DNA of 64,000 nt from contig DATKRK010000396.1 of the NCBI GenBank assembly GCA_035532215.1, positions 1-64,000 of the forward strand. The letters run 5' to 3'. Position 1 is the stretch's first letter; the number at the start of each line of letters is the position of its first letter. Shown one piece after another: positions 38,601-47,700 of the stretch. Both the position numbers and the translations under genes were made by a program. The notes beneath the pieces are model-generated. The model was not told the origin of the DNA and searched no databases. It saw only the letters and a list, made by a program, of their open reading frames with translations. Source of the DNA: JAICIG01 sp035532215 (GTDB taxonomy: Bacteria > Planctomycetota > Planctomycetia > Pirellulales > JAICIG01).

Positions 38601-39420
38601 CATGACCGGCATCTACGCCCCGGACGATCCCGGAACCGTGCAGCCTGACAAGGACTTGCCGCAACCCCAAGGGATCTTAGCCTCGTTCTTGTCAGATGTC
38701 GGCGACTTCGCCAGGTGGCTCGCCAGTCCGTTTTACAGCCCGCTGCCCGGCAATCCGCCCAACGGCGGAAGCAGCGGAAACGCGGCGCCGAGCGCGAGCG
38801 GCGAGGCGCTTGCCGAGGCGGCGATACAAGCCCTTTTTCCCAATCTGTATGCGATGTCGCTGCTCAGCGACGCTGGCTACATTCCTGATACTTATATGAT
38901 CGGCGTGCAGGGCGACCTGTGGTTTGCTGGGGGAATCGCCCCCCAGGTGAATCTCGCCGTCCAGTTCACTGGGGGAAGCCCGCTCGACTGGCAATTCGGC
39001 ATCGTACCGAGCATCAATGGCGGCATCAAAGGGCCGGGGGCGGAATATCAGGCCGGAATCGTGGCCTCGGCAGTGCTCAACTGCAACGATTTGAATGAGT
39101 TGAAGGGGTTCAGTTCTTCCTGGGGTTTGGAAGCAAACCCAGCGGTGGCAGGCGTAGGGGTTTCCGTCAGCAATATCGGGACCGAGGTAACGCCCAATGC
39201 GGTGGCGCCGCTTCCCTTCGTCCCCGTCGACAACATCACCGGGGCGCGACCGACCGTCATCGCCGTCAGCGGCAGCGTGGGACCGTCTTCGGAGATCGTG
39301 GGCGTGAGCGCGCAGGTGGGATATACGTGGGTCGAAACCATCACGCCGCGCGAGTTGCTGACCACACTGGGGAGTTGGGAGAACATACAGAATGCCTGGG
39401 ACGATTATTGGGGCTTTTGA
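35665..39420 (+). CDS. Giant Ala/Gln/Asp-rich protein with LEPR-like N-terminus
   Basis: A 1,251-residue protein of unknown function. The N-terminus is strongly basic (REKRKRRAAQLRRRW), followed by EVLETRAMLDA, a variant of the LEPR-XLL motif found at the start of many planctomycete surface proteins. Residues about 33-960 are a long, low-complexity, presumably coiled-coil or fibrous region, rich in Ala, Gln, Asp, Thr and Tyr, with recurring AYNT/TYNDT-like words and almost no Cys or Pro. The last 250 residues are different (Gly/Pro/Asn-rich, beta-like) and end WVETITPRELLTTLGSW and then a short tail. The GTG at 35665 lacks a ribosome site, and a one-base frameshift from ATG 35621 is possible. 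A membrane-protein gene follows. A decayed paralogue lies at 40213-40549. Confidence 0.8.
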   Translation: MARQLREKRKRRAAQLRRRWRPEVLETRAMLDATSDFNAAIAAAQTAYQGDVAAEDAVFQSTEDADASSFASQAQGVGEGLQADVNSDDQSFQATADSAANTLQTQDAASDQTDTTLNQAADDQEQQTVTQAAQADAAVNAADDAQLADEIGPEQAALNATGDADATTFNNTMAADQAQTSANIAADQNSYDTTLTADDAQTEQNDAALQAAYQTQIDDLATATQGQIAGAAPAVDPSVVNDDPNYLATLSQANDVWNSAQQQAQDDIANGEAAADAAAAPLFQAASNQLGGDLQNAQNAYLASVQNAQDQYAQAIAPFQQQLSTGLAAHQDAYNQQVQDATDTYNTEMQTAAGDEATSMGNADAAYNTSAQPLIDGYNTWSAGRASQYTSDINAREAQLAQDLAGETQTYNTAVTGLAQTEQQGLQAANSQYASDAAGLASTRSSEDAGSQATSGAAIQGADSALASAEQTYNDTVNQIMQQAMDNNLPPDQGALDAAWATLLSAKHGHANTVAAAQEQLLEDEGDHLNEYETNLKAKYVSFVDAVAAAEGGYEQGVAAAAKLRDDNDADHYASRDVDEAEITAGYNDDAATHYEALQLSLAGFQKTRTDAYDDAVKQYGDDGAVAWQKEQKTFEDASQQQGNDDAASYEAYDLATVGPWGAEQNQIAAAEQQRAHDAGVAYANYSAATAAVQVQVMNGYESAYDTAMGDIEAGLEDYADLLAPAWAAAIIAASGNDPDTTIWANDWASADEQQAADNAALLASEAAQQDGDVGQGLSAYLALVSQINAENQNLEDEWGSAVVALVSSNVAAIAGFEGQVLPQVLSTTQDEINAARTEAGKEIDAATLDAKSYDANDDQNAKDHDAHGLTYAQAVLPAALSDFTTVEDEAAGDLGTLADDAAGYVKQLDTAAQDEIDNLVPDGQTMLHGEAGASGDYVIATTADQVAANDAAAAALVQAVSAAADSDFAGEEAGSSYVMTGIYAPDDPGTVQPDKDLPQPQGILASFLSDVGDFARWLASPFYSPLPGNPPNGGSSGNAAPSASGEALAEAAIQALFPNLYAMSLLSDAGYIPDTYMIGVQGDLWFAGGIAPQVNLAVQFTGGSPLDWQFGIVPSINGGIKGPGAEYQAGIVASAVLNCNDLNELKGFSSSWGLEANPAVAGVGVSVSNIGTEVTPNAVAPLPFVPVDNITGARPTVIAVSGSVGPSSEIVGVSAQVGYTWVETITPRELLTTLGSWENIQNAWDDYWGF

Positions 39421-39501
39421 GGATCCTGGTTCTATGGCGAACCGTTGCGGGCCGCGGGTGCTCACGCGCCTCGCGGCTCGGCCGCCGAGCGGAAGTCTGC
39501 C

Positions 39502-40179
39502 ATGAAATCGCGCTTGCCATGGTTGCTGGCAGCTATCCTCGAGGCGGCCTGCCTCGCTGCTTGGGCCATCTACCAGCGCCGGACGCAGCACAAGCAGGCT
39601 ACTGAACTTTCCCCGGTCAAGCCGGCATGGATGTACTGGTCGTGGCGAGTATTCGTGACCATCGTTTATCCCCTTTTCGCCTTGTGCTTGTGGCAAGCGT
39701 TCGTTACCCAGCAGCAGGCGTACCTTATCTTGATGTTAATGGCGTCTCCCTTGTTTCTAGCGACCGTGGTGGGTTTCAGTACGGTGCAGATCTTCAATTT
39801 TGATTACAGCGTCTTCGGCAAGTACCGACGGACGCCGTTGCCGAGCGAGGCGCCCCTGTTCGAGATTTACGGCTCAAGCGGACGTATTGCCAAGTGGCGT
39901 TTCTCGCTCCCGCTCGTCACGTGGATCCTGTTCAGCCAGGGCATAGGCATTAAGCTCTGGCCAGTCGGTGACGTGTTCGTGCCACGGGACGAGATCGACT
40001 CTCTTGAATTGCGCGGCGGATTTCTAGGACTGACGAGCGAGCTCACGCATCATTGCCCTGAAGTGCGCGGTCCGATTGGCGTTCCTAACGGGGTGGCGGA
40101 AATGATGGCGCGATGCTACCCGGAGAAGCTGCGAGGCAATCCACATTCGGCGTCAGGCGCGACACCTCGCGTGTCGTGA
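39502..40179 (+). CDS. Membrane protein of the large-protein cassette, copy 1
   Basis: A 225-residue protein with three hydrophobic helices: MKSRLPWLLAAILEAACLAA near the start, FVTIVYPLFALCLWQAF, and LILMLMASPLFLATVVGF. A conserved block YSVFGKYRRTPLPSEAPLFEIYGS then leads to a soluble C-terminal domain containing SQGIGIKLWPVGDVFVPRDEID and HHCPEVRGPIGVP. Start ATG 39502 has GGAAG six bases upstream; earlier TTG is less likely. The block FGKYRRTPLP recurs exactly in the protein at 40543, so the two are paralogues. It may anchor or export the giant protein encoded just upstream. Confidence 0.8.
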   Translation: MKSRLPWLLAAILEAACLAAWAIYQRRTQHKQATELSPVKPAWMYWSWRVFVTIVYPLFALCLWQAFVTQQQAYLILMLMASPLFLATVVGFSTVQIFNFDYSVFGKYRRTPLPSEAPLFEIYGSSGRIAKWRFSLPLVTWILFSQGIGIKLWPVGDVFVPRDEIDSLELRGGFLGLTSELTHHCPEVRGPIGVPNGVAEMMARCYPEKLRGNPHSASGATPRVS

Positions 40180-40212
40180 TGCACGGCGACGGCGAGACTT
40201 GAGTTGGTGGCG

Positions 40213-40549
40213 CTCCATATCTGCCCGCGCCCAATACGCGAACGACACGGCCGCCCTGGCTGCAACGAGAGCCAGCGAGGATGCAGCAGCCCAGACAACT
40301 TATAGCAACACCGCATCACCGGCCGATGCCGCGTTGGAACAAGCCATCCATACCTACAACGACACGGTCAACCAGATTTACCAGTGCGAAAGGATATGCT
40401 GAAGCATAACCTACAAAGCTGTGACCGGGGGCGTGGTTGTTTCCTACACGCAGGTGGAAACGATAACGCCACGCGAGTTTCTAACGACGATGACCAGTTG
40501 GCAGAATATCCAGTACGCCTTCAGTACATGGTGGCAAGGCGGATGGTAA
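40213..40549 (+). pseudogene. Decayed second copy of the giant Ala-rich gene
   Basis: Two fragments of a paralogue survive. Fragment one (about 40229-40384) reads QYANDTAALAATRASEDAAA and ends TYNDTVNQI, matching the giant protein near nt 36952-37110 (QYASDAAGLASTRSSEDAGS). Fragment two (40421-40549) reads VVSYTQVETITPREFLTTMT through a Trp-rich end, matching its C-terminus (YTWVETITPRELLTTLGSW). About 2.2 kb of intervening sequence is missing. At the junction lies a right-half family C repeat (40386-40413). The stop overlaps the ATG of the following membrane gene, as expected for an original operon. Confidence 0.85.
40386..40413. repeat. Right half of a family C palindrome at a deletion junction
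   Basis: GCGAAAGGATATGCTGAAGC followed by ATAACCTAC is the right arm of the family C element. The left arm is absent. It sits exactly between the two surviving fragments of the decayed large gene, so it probably arrived with or mediated the deletion. Confidence 0.8.
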
Positions 40550-41115
40550 AGCACCCGCTACGTTACTGGTTCTGGCGCATCTATGTGCCCATCGTGTACC
40601 TCATCGTGCCCCCGATCATCCTATTGGCATTCTTTACGCTAGATTTGAGCTACTTTAAGCTCCTGCTTCCTGCGGCGCCGTTCTACTTTGTGGCCACGCT
40701 GGTGATGTTCAATGGCATGGTGTTTCCGCTTCAGTACAGTGCCTTCGGCAAGTACCGGCGAACACCATTGCCGAAAGAGGCGCCTTTGCGGACGATCGGC
40801 GAATCGTTTGATATGTTTCGATTGCGCGGGTTCGCCGGAAGATCCAACCTGGGGGTTGTCGTCTTCCTGCTTTACCGGCACGGCATTGGGATCAAGACCA
40901 TCTACGGCCGGGCTTTCGTGCCGTTGGAGCAAATTGACGCCTTCGTGTTCGACGAAGGCTTCGTCGCCCCTCTTATGAGTAGTAATTCAACGTCCGCGAT
41001 TTATCATCATTGCCCGGAAATGAAGGAGCCAATCTATGTGTCCAAGTGGGCGGCCCGGATCATGGCTCACTATTATCCGAGTAAGGTGCCAGTCGAAGCG
41101 GAGCTTGGCCAATGA
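40543..41115 (+). CDS. Membrane protein of the large-protein cassette, copy 2
   Basis: A 190-residue paralogue of the protein at 39502. It has helices VYLIVPPIILLAFFTLDL and LLLPAAPFYFVATLVMFNGM, the shared block YSAFGKYRRTPLPKEAPL, and a C-terminal domain with HGIGIKTIYGRAFVPLEQID and HHCPEMKEPIYVS. It lacks the N-terminal leader helix of copy 1. ATG 40543 overlaps the tail of the decayed large gene (ATGGTAA), so translation was once coupled. Its reading frame is intact despite the loss of its partner, implying either recent decay or an independent role. Confidence 0.8.
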   Translation: MVKHPLRYWFWRIYVPIVYLIVPPIILLAFFTLDLSYFKLLLPAAPFYFVATLVMFNGMVFPLQYSAFGKYRRTPLPKEAPLRTIGESFDMFRLRGFAGRSNLGVVVFLLYRHGIGIKTIYGRAFVPLEQIDAFVFDEGFVAPLMSSNSTSAIYHHCPEMKEPIYVSKWAARIMAHYYPSKVPVEAELGQ

Positions 41116-41131
41116 GGGGGGGTACTCAGCA

Positions 41132-41258
41132 CGTAGGTTATGCTTCAGCATATCCGTGCTGTGTGCGATATGTTGATCGTTTCCAAGCTCAAGACAACGA
41201 CGTGTTGCGAGAGTGCAAAACGGCCGCGTGCGAAAGGATATGCTGAAGCATATCCTAC
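41132..41258. repeat. Family C palindrome, diverged copy
   Basis: CGTAGGTTATGCTTCAGCAT at the left and GGATATGCTGAAGCATATCC at the right are the family arms; the centre is unrelated to copies 1 and 2. It lies between the cassette and the convergent DUF1501 gene. Confidence 0.75.
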
Positions 41259-41270
41259 AAAGCGGCGGAG

Positions 41271-42632
41271 CTAGATCAACTCTCGAATCGGCTGTGCATT
41301 GTCTTCGACGAGATATTGCGGGCGGCCGTTGAGATCGACGAGCGTGTTGGCGTTGGGGTCGATGCCGAGGTTGTGGTAGAGCGTGGCAAACACCTCGGGG
41401 AACGCGACGGGGCGGTCGATCGCTTCGCCGCCCAGGCGGTCGGTGGCGCCGATTGCTTGCCCGGTGCGCATGCCGCCGCCGGCCAACAGCGCGCAACTCA
41501 CGCGCGGCCAGTGGTCGCGGCCGGAGTTCGAGTTGATCTTGGGCGTGCGGCCGAACTCGCCCCAGGCGATCACCGTCACGTCGCGCGCGAGGCCGCGCTC
41601 GTGCAGGTCGTCGACCAAGGCCGTGATCGAGCGGTCGAGCGCTTCGCTGTCTTCCTTGCAGCGGTCGAAGGTCGAACCGTAGGGGTGGCCGTGCCAATCC
41701 CACTTGCTGTAGTTGAGCGTCACGATCCGCACGCCGGCTTCGACCAGCCGCCGGGCGAGGAGCATACTCTGCGGCACGCGCGGGGCGCCGTTGCCGTCGA
41801 TGAACACCGTCGGGTCGCCGACGCCGTAGCGTTCGATGGTCCGCGGGTCTTCGCGCGAGACGTCGAGCGCCTCGACCAGCCGTGACGAGGTGAGGATGCC
41901 CATCGCCTGCTCGGTGAAGGCGTCCATGCCGGCCATCTTGCCGCTGGCGTCGGTCTCGCGGCGGAAGCGGTCGAAGCCGGCCAACAGCGCCTTGCGGTCG
42001 CCGAGCCGCTCGGGCGTGACGCCTTGCAGCACCATGTCTTCGCGGCTCGGGCCTTGCGGGCGAAACGGCGCCTGGGCCACGCCGGCGAAGCCGGGGCCTG
42101 GTTCGTTGTACGGGTCGTGCGAGCAGGTATAGCACAGGCTGACGAACGGCGGCACGCCGCGGGCCGCCGGGCCTTGCAGCCGGGCCACCGCCGAACCGAG
42201 TTGCGGCCAGCCGCCCGGTGCAACCTGCCGGAGGGTCCGGCCGGTGAAGCATTGATAGGCCGTATGGTCGGCCTGCGCGCCGACGATCGAGCGGATCGGC
42301 GTGAAGCGGTCCATCCGCCTGGCCAACCGCGGCAGATGCTCGGAAATTTCGACGCCCGGCACGTTGGTCGCGATCGGGCGATACGGCCCGGCGATTTCCT
42401 GCGGGGCGTTCGGCTTCAAGTCGAACAGATCCTGGTGCGGCGGGCCGCCGACCAGGTAGATCATGATCAGAGATTTGCGCGAGGAGCCGGCGCCGGCCTG
42501 CGATTCAAGCGAGAGCAACTGCGCCAGCGACAAGCCGCCGAAGCCCAGGCCGCCGATCTTCAAAAAGTTCCGTCGCGACAGCCCGTCGCAAAAACGAGCC
42601 TTGCGGTCGGCCGGGCCAAGGATCGAAAGCAT
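41271..42632 (-). CDS. DUF1501 domain protein, Tat-exported
   Basis: A 453-residue member of the DUF1501 family with a Tat signal (LSRRNFLKIGGLGFGG). Family motifs are MIYLVGGPPHQDLFDLKP, KWDWHGHPYGSTF and VIAWGEFGRTPKINSNSGRDHWP. Start ATG 42632 places the twin-arginine motif near residue 20; longer frames upstream are out of character. Its 3' end has a second copy at 35120-35324. It has no PSD1 partner directly beside it here, although the family usually does. The substrate is unknown. Confidence 0.9.
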   Translation of the reverse strand: MLSILGPADRKARFCDGLSRRNFLKIGGLGFGGLSLAQLLSLESQAGAGSSRKSLIMIYLVGGPPHQDLFDLKPNAPQEIAGPYRPIATNVPGVEISEHLPRLARRMDRFTPIRSIVGAQADHTAYQCFTGRTLRQVAPGGWPQLGSAVARLQGPAARGVPPFVSLCYTCSHDPYNEPGPGFAGVAQAPFRPQGPSREDMVLQGVTPERLGDRKALLAGFDRFRRETDASGKMAGMDAFTEQAMGILTSSRLVEALDVSREDPRTIERYGVGDPTVFIDGNGAPRVPQSMLLARRLVEAGVRIVTLNYSKWDWHGHPYGSTFDRCKEDSEALDRSITALVDDLHERGLARDVTVIAWGEFGRTPKINSNSGRDHWPRVSCALLAGGGMRTGQAIGATDRLGGEAIDRPVAFPEVFATLYHNLGIDPNANTLVDLNGRPQYLVEDNAQPIRELI

Positions 42633-42932
42633 CGGAGTCGCTCCTGGAATCGGTGGGGTAACGCCGGGGTGCAGCAGTGCATCAAGCTTGATCGATACGT
42701 CTGGCCTTAAACTAAAGCCGGCGGATGCGGCGGTCAACAGGAATCGAGATGGAGGGCCGGGCGCCCTCGCCCGGCGCGAGACACGACGGGCGGGGGCGCC
42801 CGTCCCTCCGTTATTCTGACGGGCGGGGGCGCCCGTCCCTCCATAAAGCGCGCGTCGCTCCGTCGATCTCCTCTACCTCCTCGTCATCCCCCTATCCCCT
42901 TTTAAAAACGTTCGCCCTCCGCACGCGGCCCT
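42633..42932. other. Intergenic region with G/C-rich repeat cluster
   Basis: Most of this 300-bp gap is explained by a GGAGGGCCGGGCGCCC element (42751-42775) followed by two tandem copies of GACGGGCGGGGGCGCCCGTC (about 42788-42842). No gene is present. The remainder, toward the oxidoreductase, is pyrimidine-rich. Confidence 0.65.
42751..42842. repeat. GGAGGGCCGGGCGCCC repeat and tandem GGGCGCCCGTC units
   Basis: Positions 42751-42775 are identical over 25 bases to the complement of 58436-58460, which lies inside the start of the GNAT gene. The following unit, GACGGGCGGGGGCGCCCGTC plus CCTCC, occurs twice. Both contain the palindrome GGGCGCCC. Confidence 0.8.
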
Positions 42933-44273
42933 TCAAGCCCACTTCACTTCCCACCCCGGGCGATACTTCTTGGTCAACAGGGCGTTGGCGGCGGAGGAGT
43001 TCGCGATCTTCAGCCCGGCGGCGTCCCATTGCAACGTTTCGTGCGGCGTGCCGATGGCGACCGTGCCCAAGAGCACCGCCTCGGTCAACGGGCCGGCGTA
43101 GTCGAAGTGCGAGGTGGTTTTGCCCTCGCCGCGGCAAGCATCGGCCCATTGCACGTAATGGTCGACGCTGCCGACTTCGGGCAGCTTGTAATCGGCGAAC
43201 TTCTCCTCGGGCAGCAGAATCGGCATGTCGACGTGCGGAATGATCAGCGTCCCTTTTTCGCCCTTGAGCACCGAGCCGTTGCCGGGCAGCGCCACGCTCG
43301 AAGGAATGCCGAGCGCCTCGTACGACGGCTTCTTGCCTTCGCCTTCGTACCAGGTGAGCTTGAGCGTGTCGGAGGCGGTGCGCGGCGTGCCGGGGAATTC
43401 GTAGAACACGGTGGCCGACTTGGTCCACACTTCGCGATTGATCGGCGGCGCCTCGGCCCGAACGGTGCGCGGCGCCGGCAGCTCGAGCGACATGAACACC
43501 GGATCGAGAATGTGGCAGCCGAAGTCGCCGAGCTGCCCGTTGCTGAAATCCTGCCAACCTCGCCAATTGAACGGGTGATAAATCCTCGTCTTGAACGGCC
43601 GCACCGGCGCCACGCCGAGCCAATTGTCCCAATGGACCGTCGGCGGCACGGGATCTTCGCCGCTCGGCCGGTCGCTTTCCAACAGCCAGCCCATCTTGCC
43701 GCTCTGCCAGGAGTGGACTTCCTTGACCTTGCCGATGGCGCCGTCGTGGACCAGCCGCACGGCCGTGCGATAAGCGACGTGCGACTGAATCTGATTGCCC
43801 ATCTGCGTGACCACGCCGGCCCGCTTGGCGGCCAGCCGCATCTGCCGGGCTTCGTAGACGGTGTGCGTCAGCGGCTTCTGGCATTGCACGTGCTTGCCGA
43901 GCGCCATCGCGGCCATCGAGATCGGCGCGTGCATGTGGTCGGGCGTCGAGACGATCACGGCGTCGATGTCTTTCGAGTCGTCGAGCAACCGCCGCCAGTC
44001 GGTGTAGCGCGCCGCCTTGGGATACTTTTCGGCCGCGCGGCCCATGTGTTGGGCGCTTTCGTCGATGTCGCACAAGGCCACGACGTGGACGTGCGGGCTG
44101 GCGGCAGTCGCCGTCAGGTCCGACCAACCCTTGCCGCCCGTGCCGATGCTCGCAATCCGTAGCCGGCCGTTCGGCACCGCGGCCCGAACCCGCGAGCCCA
44201 GCGGCAGCGACAAGCCGGCCCCCGCGGCGGCGATAGTTTTGACGAACGTACGGCGGGAAGTGCGGCGCGACAT
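42933..44273 (-). CDS. Gfo/Idh/MocA family oxidoreductase, Tat-exported
   Basis: A 446-residue member with a twin-arginine signal (MSRRTSRRTFVKTIAAAGAG). The Rossmann motif is RIASIGTGGKGWSDL. Then come VIVSTPDHMHAP, the catalytic-lysine region HVQCQKPLTHTVYEA, and a long C-terminal domain with DFGCHILDPVFMSLELP. The Gln before Lys-Pro instead of Glu is typical of the planctomycete exported branch. These proteins bind NAD(P) before export through Tat and probably oxidise sugar derivatives in the periplasm. It is divergent from the HTH gene at 44505. Confidence 0.92.
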   Translation of the reverse strand: MSRRTSRRTFVKTIAAAGAGLSLPLGSRVRAAVPNGRLRIASIGTGGKGWSDLTATAASPHVHVVALCDIDESAQHMGRAAEKYPKAARYTDWRRLLDDSKDIDAVIVSTPDHMHAPISMAAMALGKHVQCQKPLTHTVYEARQMRLAAKRAGVVTQMGNQIQSHVAYRTAVRLVHDGAIGKVKEVHSWQSGKMGWLLESDRPSGEDPVPPTVHWDNWLGVAPVRPFKTRIYHPFNWRGWQDFSNGQLGDFGCHILDPVFMSLELPAPRTVRAEAPPINREVWTKSATVFYEFPGTPRTASDTLKLTWYEGEGKKPSYEALGIPSSVALPGNGSVLKGEKGTLIIPHVDMPILLPEEKFADYKLPEVGSVDHYVQWADACRGEGKTTSHFDYAGPLTEAVLLGTVAIGTPHETLQWDAAGLKIANSSAANALLTKKYRPGWEVKWA

Positions 44274-44504
44274 GGGCAGGATCTCCGGCAGGCGGGTAAT
44301 TGGACGGTGAAGGAGGTACAGGCAGTATTAACCAGATTATCGCGCGGGGCAACAATCGCGGCGGGAGATCGCAGCGAATCCGATTCTACCCCCTCCGTTT
44401 TTCCCGGCAGTTCGAGAGCCAAGCTGAAGCCGTCCGTGCGAAGAACTAGCGACCTTGACAAGTCTATCACGGCGAGTTAGACATAGCTCCGCGGAGGCGA
44501 CATT

Positions 44505-44759
44505 ATGCGCTATGAACGTGCCCTGGCGATTGCGGATCGTCACGACAAGCTGATCGAGTTGGTCCGCTCCGGCGCGTACTCGTCGAGTGGCCTCGCCGAA
44601 AAGCTCGAAGTCTCCGAGCAGACGATCTATCGCGACATCGACTTCCTCAAGCAACGTGGCTTCTCCATACGATCCGAAAGGCACGCCGATGGTTGGGCGT
44701 ACCACCTTCTTGCCGAACCTGCAACGGCTGCAAACGCGAAGGGGGCGCCGCGCAAATGA
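44505..44759 (+). CDS. DeoR-like helix-turn-helix protein, first gene of R-M-type operon
   Basis: An 84-residue protein containing a winged helix-turn-helix: HDKLIELVRSGAYSSSGLAE then KLEVSEQTIYRDIDFLKQRG, the pattern of the DeoR/HTH_11 N-terminal domain without the usual effector domain. ATG 44505 has GGAGG a few bases upstream. The stop codon overlaps the ATG of the methylase (ATGA). It is therefore a likely autoregulator or control protein for the following modification and nuclease genes, similar in role to C proteins but from a different family. Confidence 0.82.
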   Translation: MRYERALAIADRHDKLIELVRSGAYSSSGLAEKLEVSEQTIYRDIDFLKQRGFSIRSERHADGWAYHLLAEPATAANAKGAPRK

Positions 44760-47700
44760 CAACCGCAGCCCAGAATGACTGGAAGAGGGATTTCGGCCTC
44801 GATGACCGGAAGCCGCCGCATTTCTTTTCGAGTGCGGACCAACTCGACGACGCAGCGGGGAAGACGCCGCAGCCCCACGCCCTTCGCCGAGCCTTCGAGC
44901 AGCTTGGAATCGACGGCGTTCTCTGCCAGGAACGCAGTCCGGTTGTCTACTTTCGTCAGGTCACGAAGATTGAAGCGGCCGCCATCGTCGATCTTCATCG
45001 GTCCTTCTGGAACCAGGGAATCGCTCCCATCCTGGTCATCATTGACCCGGACGAAGTTCATGTCTATTCAGGACTAATGCCTCCCGGCGATATGCCGACC
45101 GAAACGGGGCAGGCGCCGGGATTCGTCGAGACGCTGAAGCGGGTTCAGGATCAGCTTCGGTCGTTCCTGCTCTCTGTTGAATCGGGTGAATATTTTCACA
45201 AAAAGCGACTGTACTTCGATCTGCGAAAACGGGTTGACCGCGATTTGCTTCGCAACCTCCAGATTGCCCGGCAGGAACTTGGCCAGGTCGAGGCCGCACG
45301 GCTTGAACCGCAAACGCTTGATGCCCTTCTGTGTCGACTTGTCTTCACCTGTTACCTGTTCGACCGGGGCATCATCGACGCCGCCTACCTCAAGGCGATT
45401 CGCATTCACGGCGCGGAACACCTGAAGGACATCCTCGCCAAGAAACCGCGAACGGATGCCAAGGCCGACCTTTACAGGCTATTCGATCAACTTGGCAAGG
45501 ACTTCAACGGCGATCTTTTCAGTGCCGACCTGGAGGCGGAGCGCCGACAATTGAAGGTCGAGCACCTAGAAATCTTGGGCAATTTCTTTCAAGAAACTGA
45601 TATTGAATCGGGCCAACTGTCGCTCTTTTCGCGATACGATTTTAGTTTCATCCCCATTGAAACCATCAGTTCGATTTACGAGCACTTCCTGAAAGCAGCC
45701 GGCGAGAAGCAGAAAAAGGCGGCCGGCGCTTTTTACACGCCAAGGTTTCTGGCAGAGTTCGTATTGGACGTGGCCCTAGAGGGCGAGACCTCGTTACTCG
45801 ATAAGCGATTCCTCGATCCCGCGTGCGGCTCGGGCATTTTCTTGGTTGGACTTTTCAACCGCCTGGCCGAGGAATGGAAGCTGAAGAACCCCGGAGCGCG
45901 TTATGACCGCCGGGCTAACGGCCTGATAGACGTTCTCCGCACCAACCTTCGCGGCGTGGACAGCAACCGGAGCGCCTGCCAGATCACGGCCTTCAGCCTT
46001 TACCTTGCCCTCCTGGATCAGCTCTCGCCGCCGGGCATTCGGCAGTTTTTCGGCAAGCTCGGGAAGCTCCCCTACTTGATCTCAGCCCCCGGTGAGACCA
46101 GCACTACCCCGCCGGGAGACACAATCCGTTGCGCCGATTTCTTCACGGAAGCGGCCAATCTGCCGCCAAAGGCACACGTCATCGTCGGCAATCCCCCCTG
46201 GGGCAGTGCCAAGGATCGCAATACGCCGGCAGTGCGCTGGTGTGCCGAGCGGCATTTGCCGCACCCCGACCGCCAGATGGCCACGGCTTTTATTTGGAAA
46301 GCGCCCACTCACCTAGAGGACGGCGGAAAGGTCTGCTTCGTCCTGCCGCATGGCACGCTGTTCAATCACAACGACACCGCCATCCGCTTTCAGCAGTCGC
46401 TCTTCCGCAGCCATGCTGTTGATCGGGTAGTCAACCTGACCGACTACCAATTCTTCCTGTTCGAGGAATCACGGGCGCCGGCCCTCGTCCTCCGGTATTG
46501 CAAGGAAAAGCCCGCCGACAGCGCCCACCTCATTGACTACTGGGCGCCGAAGACCGATTGGGCCGTCACCCAGGCGGAGATCGTGAGCATCCTGCCGCAA
46601 GATCGCTCGTGCATTACTGTCCGCGATGTGCTCGACGACCTCAAGTCTGAGGATGCACCACTACTATGGAAAGAGCGATTCTGGGCAACACCACGCGATT
46701 GGCGGCTACTCGACCGCCTTTCCCTCATGCCGCGACTGCGCGACATCGTATGTCAGCCGGGGCGGGGCTCGGCGAAGCAGTGGATGATTGCCGAAGGATT
46801 TCAGCCACTCGGAGAGAATGACGACCCAGACAAAGCGAAACCCCTCACCCTTCCATCGAGGTTGTTCATCGAGGCAACGGCCAAAGAGCTGAACCTCTTT
46901 CTGCTACCAGATGACTGCGAGAAGCGATCTACCGCCCAGGTCACGGTTCGTGGACGATCCAACAAGAACACCGAGGTGTTCAAGTCGCCTCACGTTCTTA
47001 TCTCACAAGGATTCTCACACATCGCTTTTGCTGACTTCGACGTTTCCTTTCGACATGCCCTGAGAGGAATCCACGGGCCGAAAAAGGATCGCGACCTGCT
47101 GGTCTTTCTGGCTGCCTACCTTCGGTCGGACGTGGCGCGGTATTTCGTCTTTCATACGTCATCCAACTGGGGCGTCAGCCGAACCAAAGTCCACGTTAAG
47201 GAATTACTTCGACTGCCGTTCCCGTTGCCTGACAATGCACACGATCCCAATCGCGGTCAAGCCATTGTCCGTGAGATTGCGTCTGCTGTGACAAAGGCCG
47301 CCAACGAGGCATCCCGCGATTTTGCTGACCGCGAGGGGATCATACGACGCACGCAGGAGTCGGTCGATAAGCTCGTCGAGGAGTATTTCGACATCGACGA
47401 TGTTGAACGGATGCTGATTGCTGACACCGCCAAGATCATTATTCCGAGTTTTCGGCCGTCCCGGGCAAAGCCCGACGTGCCGACGGTCAAACAAGGCAAT
47501 GACGCGCTTCGCGCCTCATACACCAGGTTGCTGTGCGACCGGCTGAATGGCTGGGCGAAGCAAGAGTACAAGGTCCACGGCAAGACCGTGGCCGATTCGT
47601 CTATCGGGGTCGGAATGGTCGTCCTCGAAAAAACCAGGCGCCACGAAGAGCCGACCCAACTCTTTGCGCCTGAAGGAGAGTTGCTGAAAGTCCTCGACAG

